Below are positions 30,034-32,334 of a stretch of 32,334 nt of DNA, piece after piece. A model generated the notes under the pieces. It did not search any database. It saw only the letters and a list, made by a program, of their open reading frames with translations, and was not told where the DNA came from. The position numbers were made by a program, and so were the translations under genes. This DNA comes from Myxococcota bacterium (GTDB lineage: Bacteria; Myxococcota; Kuafuiibacteriia; Kuafuiibacteriales; Kuafuiibacteriaceae). Every line of letters starts with the position of its first letter. The first letter of the stretch is position 1. Location: assembly GCA_028289325.1 (NCBI GenBank), contig JANQQN010000126.1, positions 1 through 32,334 of the forward strand, read 5' to 3'.

Positions 30034-30899
30034 AGCTCGCGCGCTTTCACCTTTCGCGAGGAGGCGCTTCTTACGGCGCGGTGGTCGACGACGGCGTCGT
30101 CGATCTCGGTCCCCGCCTGCCCTACCCCGACGTCGATCAGCTCCTACAGGACCCGAACGGTCTTCACGCGGCGCGGCAAGCGAGCCAACGCTCCGCCGAT
30201 TTCAGCCACGACGCCGTGGCCGCCTGGCGACCGCCCGTAGGCCGGCCAAGCAAGATCTTCTGCATCGGGATCAACTACGACCTTCACCGCCGAGAGACCG
30301 GGCGCGACCCCACCGCCCACCCGACGGTGTTCACTCGCTTCGCCCACACCCTGGTCGGCCACGGTGAGCCCCTGGTTCGGCCTGCGGTCTCCGATCGTTT
30401 CGACTACGAAGGCGAGCTGGCGGTCATCATGGGCCGTAGCGGTCGTCGCATCTCGGCCGCGGCAGCCCTCGACTACGTCGCCGGTTACGCCTGCTTCAAC
30501 GACGGCTCGGTCCGGGACTTTCAGCGCCATACCAGCCAGTTCACCCCGGGCAAGAACTTCGACCACACGGGCGGCTTTGGCCCGTGGATGGTGACCACCG
30601 ACGAGATCCCCGACCCCCAACGGCTCACCCTGCAAACTCGGCTCGCGGGCGAGGTCATGCAACGCGAACCCACCGACCACATGATCTTCTCCGTGGCCCG
30701 GATCATCGAGTACCTGTCGAGCTTCTGCACCCTCGAGCCGGGCGACGTCATCGCCACCGGAACCCCGGGTGGGGTTGGAGACAAGCGGGTGCCCGCGCGC
30801 TACATGCGGCCCGGGGAACAAGTCGAGGTCGAGATCTCGGGCGTCGGTACGCTCGTCAACCCGGTTGTCGCCGAAGCGGACGCGCCGTCTGGAGCCTGA
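30030..30899 (+). CDS. Fumarylacetoacetate hydrolase-family enzyme
   Basis: Cytosolic metal-dependent enzyme of the FAH superfamily, 289 residues, which cleaves or decarboxylates C-C bonds in oxo-acids, or isomerises them. Family features are the short N-terminal domain (RFHLSRGGASYGAVVDDGVVDLG, residues 4-27), KIFCIGINYDLH, the metal ligands in FDYEGELAVIMG, the lid segment FNDGSVRDFQ, GKNFDHTGGFGPW, and the closing DVIATGTPGGVG. The exact substrate cannot be read. The start is GTG 30030, overlapping the stop of the AidB-like gene by four bases (GTGA), so the two form an operon. This suggests consecutive steps in catabolism of an acyl or aromatic compound rather than DNA repair. A 501-base structured gap follows. 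Confidence 0.93.
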   Translation: MKLARFHLSRGGASYGAVVDDGVVDLGPRLPYPDVDQLLQDPNGLHAARQASQRSADFSHDAVAAWRPPVGRPSKIFCIGINYDLHRRETGRDPTAHPTVFTRFAHTLVGHGEPLVRPAVSDRFDYEGELAVIMGRSGRRISAAAALDYVAGYACFNDGSVRDFQRHTSQFTPGKNFDHTGGFGPWMVTTDEIPDPQRLTLQTRLAGEVMQREPTDHMIFSVARIIEYLSSFCTLEPGDVIATGTPGGVGDKRVPARYMRPGEQVEVEISGVGTLVNPVVAEADAPSGA

Positions 30900-31400
30900 G
30901 CCGAGGCCGGCTACGGGACGGCGCGCACCGCGTCGGAGGGACCGACGTATCGCTAGGGTGCGTTCGATGACGGCCGGGGGCGGCGGGGTCCGTACCTCCG
31001 GGGGACCGGCGCATCGGAGCCATCGATCTCCGGTCGGCGGCCGCACGCTGCGGATGGGGGCCCCGAACTGCTTCACTTCGAAAGACAGGCGTAGGGCCCC
31101 ATAACTCCCCCGGAGGCACGGACCCCGCCGCCCCCGGCCTCGCCTCGATAAGGGGTTCCGGTGCTGCGGTTGCGTCGATCCAGATCGACGTATCCTTTCG
31201 AAAGACGACCTGTCGCCCACATCGACTGCGCAGTGCGTGGCGATCGTAGTCGCTCGTAAGGATGCAGGCGGAGCACAAGACCGGTGCCGGTGTGTCGGAA
31301 ACCGAAAGCGGAGGCCGGGGGACGGGGGAAGGTACGAGCCGCAGGCCAGGACGGCCGAGCGCCGCGCAGCCCTACGCCCCTGTGCCCAGGTCAATAGAAT
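30900..31400. other. Convergent intergenic region rich in inverted repeats
   Basis: This is the longest gap between convergent genes and I find no gene in it. Besides the large palindrome at 30972-31139, two similar hairpins flank it: GCGTCGG...CCGACG followed by TATC (30930-30951), and CGTCGAT-CCAG-ATCGACG followed by TATC (31173-31194). TTCGAAAGAC occurs at 31077-31086 and 31197-31206. GGCCGGGGGACGGGGG at 31313-31328 resembles the start of the left palindrome arm. A frame at 31262-31477 has no family resemblance and runs into the end of the next gene. Confidence 0.5.
30972..31139. repeat. 168-bp cloverleaf-like palindromic element with 33-bp inverted ends
   Basis: The left arm 30972-31004 and right arm 31107-31139 are reverse complements over 33 bases with one mismatch (30994 against 31117); 31005/31106 extends the stem by one pair. 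The arms begin and end with GGCCGGGGG / CCCCCGGCC. Inside, three smaller hairpins can form: ACCGG (31005-31009) with CCGGT (31030-31034), CCGCA-CGC-TGCGG (31041-31053), and ATGGGG(G)CCC (31054-31063) with GGGCCCCAT (31094-31102), the last two directly adjacent. It may be a strong bidirectional terminator, a structured RNA or a MITE-like element. I see no convincing target-site duplication: TCGAT occurs near both ends but at different offsets. Confidence 0.7.
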
Positions 31401-32072
31401 CTAAGGAGCGGAAGTCGAGGTCTTCGTCTGGCTCTCGGTCGAAGATCTCGGTCGGCGGGCGACGACCTCCACCGTGAAGTACAGCCAGTCGTCGTTGGCG
31501 AGGGCCCCGAGGGCCGCGGAGTACGGTTCGAAGCCGAACGCGGCGTGTTTGAGCGTGAACTCGCCGCGCGCGGTCAGGGTCCGATTGCGGTAGTCGACGG
31601 TCATGGGGAGCGACAGCGCCGCCTCTCGCCCTCGCACCGTCAACTTTCCTTGCACCAGGATCTGGCCGTCGGGCTGGGGGGTGCATCGGTCGCCGAGAAA
31701 ACCGATGTCCGGGTGTTTCGCACCGTCGAGCTGGTCATCGTCGAGCATGTTTTCCTTGATGTCTTCGATGTCATCGGCGTCGAGGACATCGTCGTATCCG
31801 ACCCGGCGCCGCATATCGGCCGCATCGACCTCGAGATCCACGACCTTGGCCAGGACCAGTATTCGGCACGATTCGGGGCGCGCCGGGTCGAATTGCATCT
31901 CGCCCGACGGCTTCGTCGCCCGCACCACGTGGCGATGGGAGAGTCCGGACAGGATGCGCGAGTCGTCTGGACGCAGCTGGACCAGCAGCACCGTTCGTTT
32001 CGGGTCGAGGGTATAGCGACCGGCGGGCGGCACCGCGGTCAGGGTCATCAGGGTTACAGCGCTCAGCAGCAT
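31401..32072 (-). CDS. YceI-like exported protein
   Basis: Predicted periplasmic or secreted protein of 223 residues. A short signal sequence (MLLSAVTLMTLTAVPPAG) precedes a YceI-type lipocalin-like beta barrel: GRYTLDPKRTVLLVQL at the start, LSGLSHRHVVRATKPSGEMQFDP, the acidic middle LDADDIEDIKENMLDDDQLDGAKHPDIGF, cited here as IKENMLDDDQLDGAKHPDIG, then GKLTVRGREAALSLPMTVDY, and GEFTLKHAAFGFEPYSAALG near the end. KHPDIGF and the final AFGFEPYSA are close to the usual YceI motifs. Such proteins bind isoprenoid or lipid ligands. The last 20 residues are Ser/Thr-rich. ATG 32072 is used, without a clear Shine-Dalgarno. Confidence 0.83.
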   Translation of the reverse strand: MLLSAVTLMTLTAVPPAGRYTLDPKRTVLLVQLRPDDSRILSGLSHRHVVRATKPSGEMQFDPARPESCRILVLAKVVDLEVDAADMRRRVGYDDVLDADDIEDIKENMLDDDQLDGAKHPDIGFLGDRCTPQPDGQILVQGKLTVRGREAALSLPMTVDYRNRTLTARGEFTLKHAAFGFEPYSAALGALANDDWLYFTVEVVARRPRSSTESQTKTSTSAP

Positions 32073-32212
32073 CGGCGTTGCCAGACGCTACCACCGATGC
32101 CGCCCCTCTCGGCTGTGAACCATCCGACACCGACGCCGGTTTTTCGGCGTTGGCATCGATCTTGAGCTGGGCAGAGGTGGCGTATGGCTTGCTCGCGCTC
32201 ACAAGACCCGCC

Positions 32213-32334
32213 TTACTCGGCGCCGTGGCCATTAACCTGCGGACCGGACTTGCCGTTCTCTTCGGTCAGGTACGCCGCCACCCGGCTGGATAGCTCCCCG
32301 TCGAACCGGGTCGCGTCTCCGTGTCGCCGCAGTC
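32213..32334 (-). CDS. C-terminal fragment of a gene running off the right edge
   Basis: On the minus strand a frame enters at the window edge and runs 39 codons to TAA (32213-32215). The peptide includes DGELSSRVAAYLTEENGKSG and has a normal composition. About four fifths of the third codon positions are G or C, as in the sure genes, while the other two frames are stopped or Arg-rich. I do not recognise the family. It lies 140 bases upstream of the YceI-like gene on the same strand; the space between (32073-32212) shows nothing recognisable. Confidence 0.5.
   Translation of the reverse strand, partial: LRRHGDATRFDGELSSRVAAYLTEENGKSGPQVNGHGAE

Noticed and set aside
30972..31139. Insertion sequence
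   Set aside because: There is no room for a transposase and no clear target duplication; only a non-coding MITE-like element remains possible.
31262..31477. Small plus-strand protein between FAH and YceI genes
   Set aside because: Low-complexity Arg/Ser/Gly product, overlaps the end of the YceI-like gene and has no ribosome-binding site.
32078..32293. Plus-strand frame of 71 codons at the right edge
   Set aside because: Antisense to the minus-strand frame that has better codon composition, and it shows no family features.

Overview
The window is a GC-rich bacterial chromosome segment. Its gene families suggest Myxococcota or a close relative: PEGA/CsgG-like lipoproteins, an ECF sigma factor with a fused Cys-rich tail, a large DUF3857-transglutaminase-TPR protein, an HDOD-GAF protein and a small winged-helix regulator. 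The assignment is by gene style only; there is no rRNA or tRNA gene to place the organism. I see no transposase, integrase, CRISPR array or phage gene. Coding density is high, genes alternate strand often, and most convergent pairs are separated by less than 50 bases or overlap.

Layout. 1-5150: thrS (+), standing alone, faces two tandem paralogous lipoprotein genes (-). 5149-7362: an RDD membrane protein (-), glyoxalase II gloB (+) and a methyltransferase (-). 7394-11842: a sulfur block on the minus strand (SulP permease with two YeeE/YedE half-transporters in one tightly coupled operon, and further on a persulfide-dioxygenase-type metallo-beta-lactamase) with an ECF sigma factor on the plus strand set in the middle. 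12046-16144 (+): an exported double SRPBCC protein, htpG and apaH. 16161-16995 (-): a coiled-coil protein and a winged-helix regulator. 17426-18783 (+): an LMW phosphatase/fructosamine-kinase operon, probably for protein deglycation. 18806-23402: dps, an HDOD-GAF protein, a GNAT acetyltransferase and glgB. 23737-28217: a small coiled-coil protein and a 1384-residue DUF3857/transglutaminase/TPR protein. 28354-30899 (+): an AidB-like acyl-CoA dehydrogenase and an FAH-family enzyme in one operon behind a clear sigma-70-type promoter. 31401-32334 (-): a YceI-like exported protein and the 3' end of a further gene.

How the genes fit together. Much of the content concerns damage control: methylglyoxal detoxification (GloB), removal of sugar adducts (FN3K-like kinase with its phosphatase), persulfide oxidation, Dps, HtpG, ApaH and an AidB-like protein. 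The sulfur block combines sulfate/thiosulfate-type transporters with persulfide dioxygenase next to a sigma factor carrying six Cys and one His in its tail, which makes a metal- or sulfur-sensing switch a reasonable hypothesis.

The most unusual signals are non-coding. At 17237-17393 the sequence folds on paper into an exact four-way junction in which the closing stem abuts two neighbouring hairpins with no unpaired base. A related but simpler element lies after thrS (2619-2704), sharing a 15-base box and a GAA-capped long hairpin. A second, unrelated cloverleaf-like element with a 33-base near-perfect inverted repeat sits at 30972-31139 in the only large convergent gap. All structures were derived by eye from base complementarity; no folding or database search was run.
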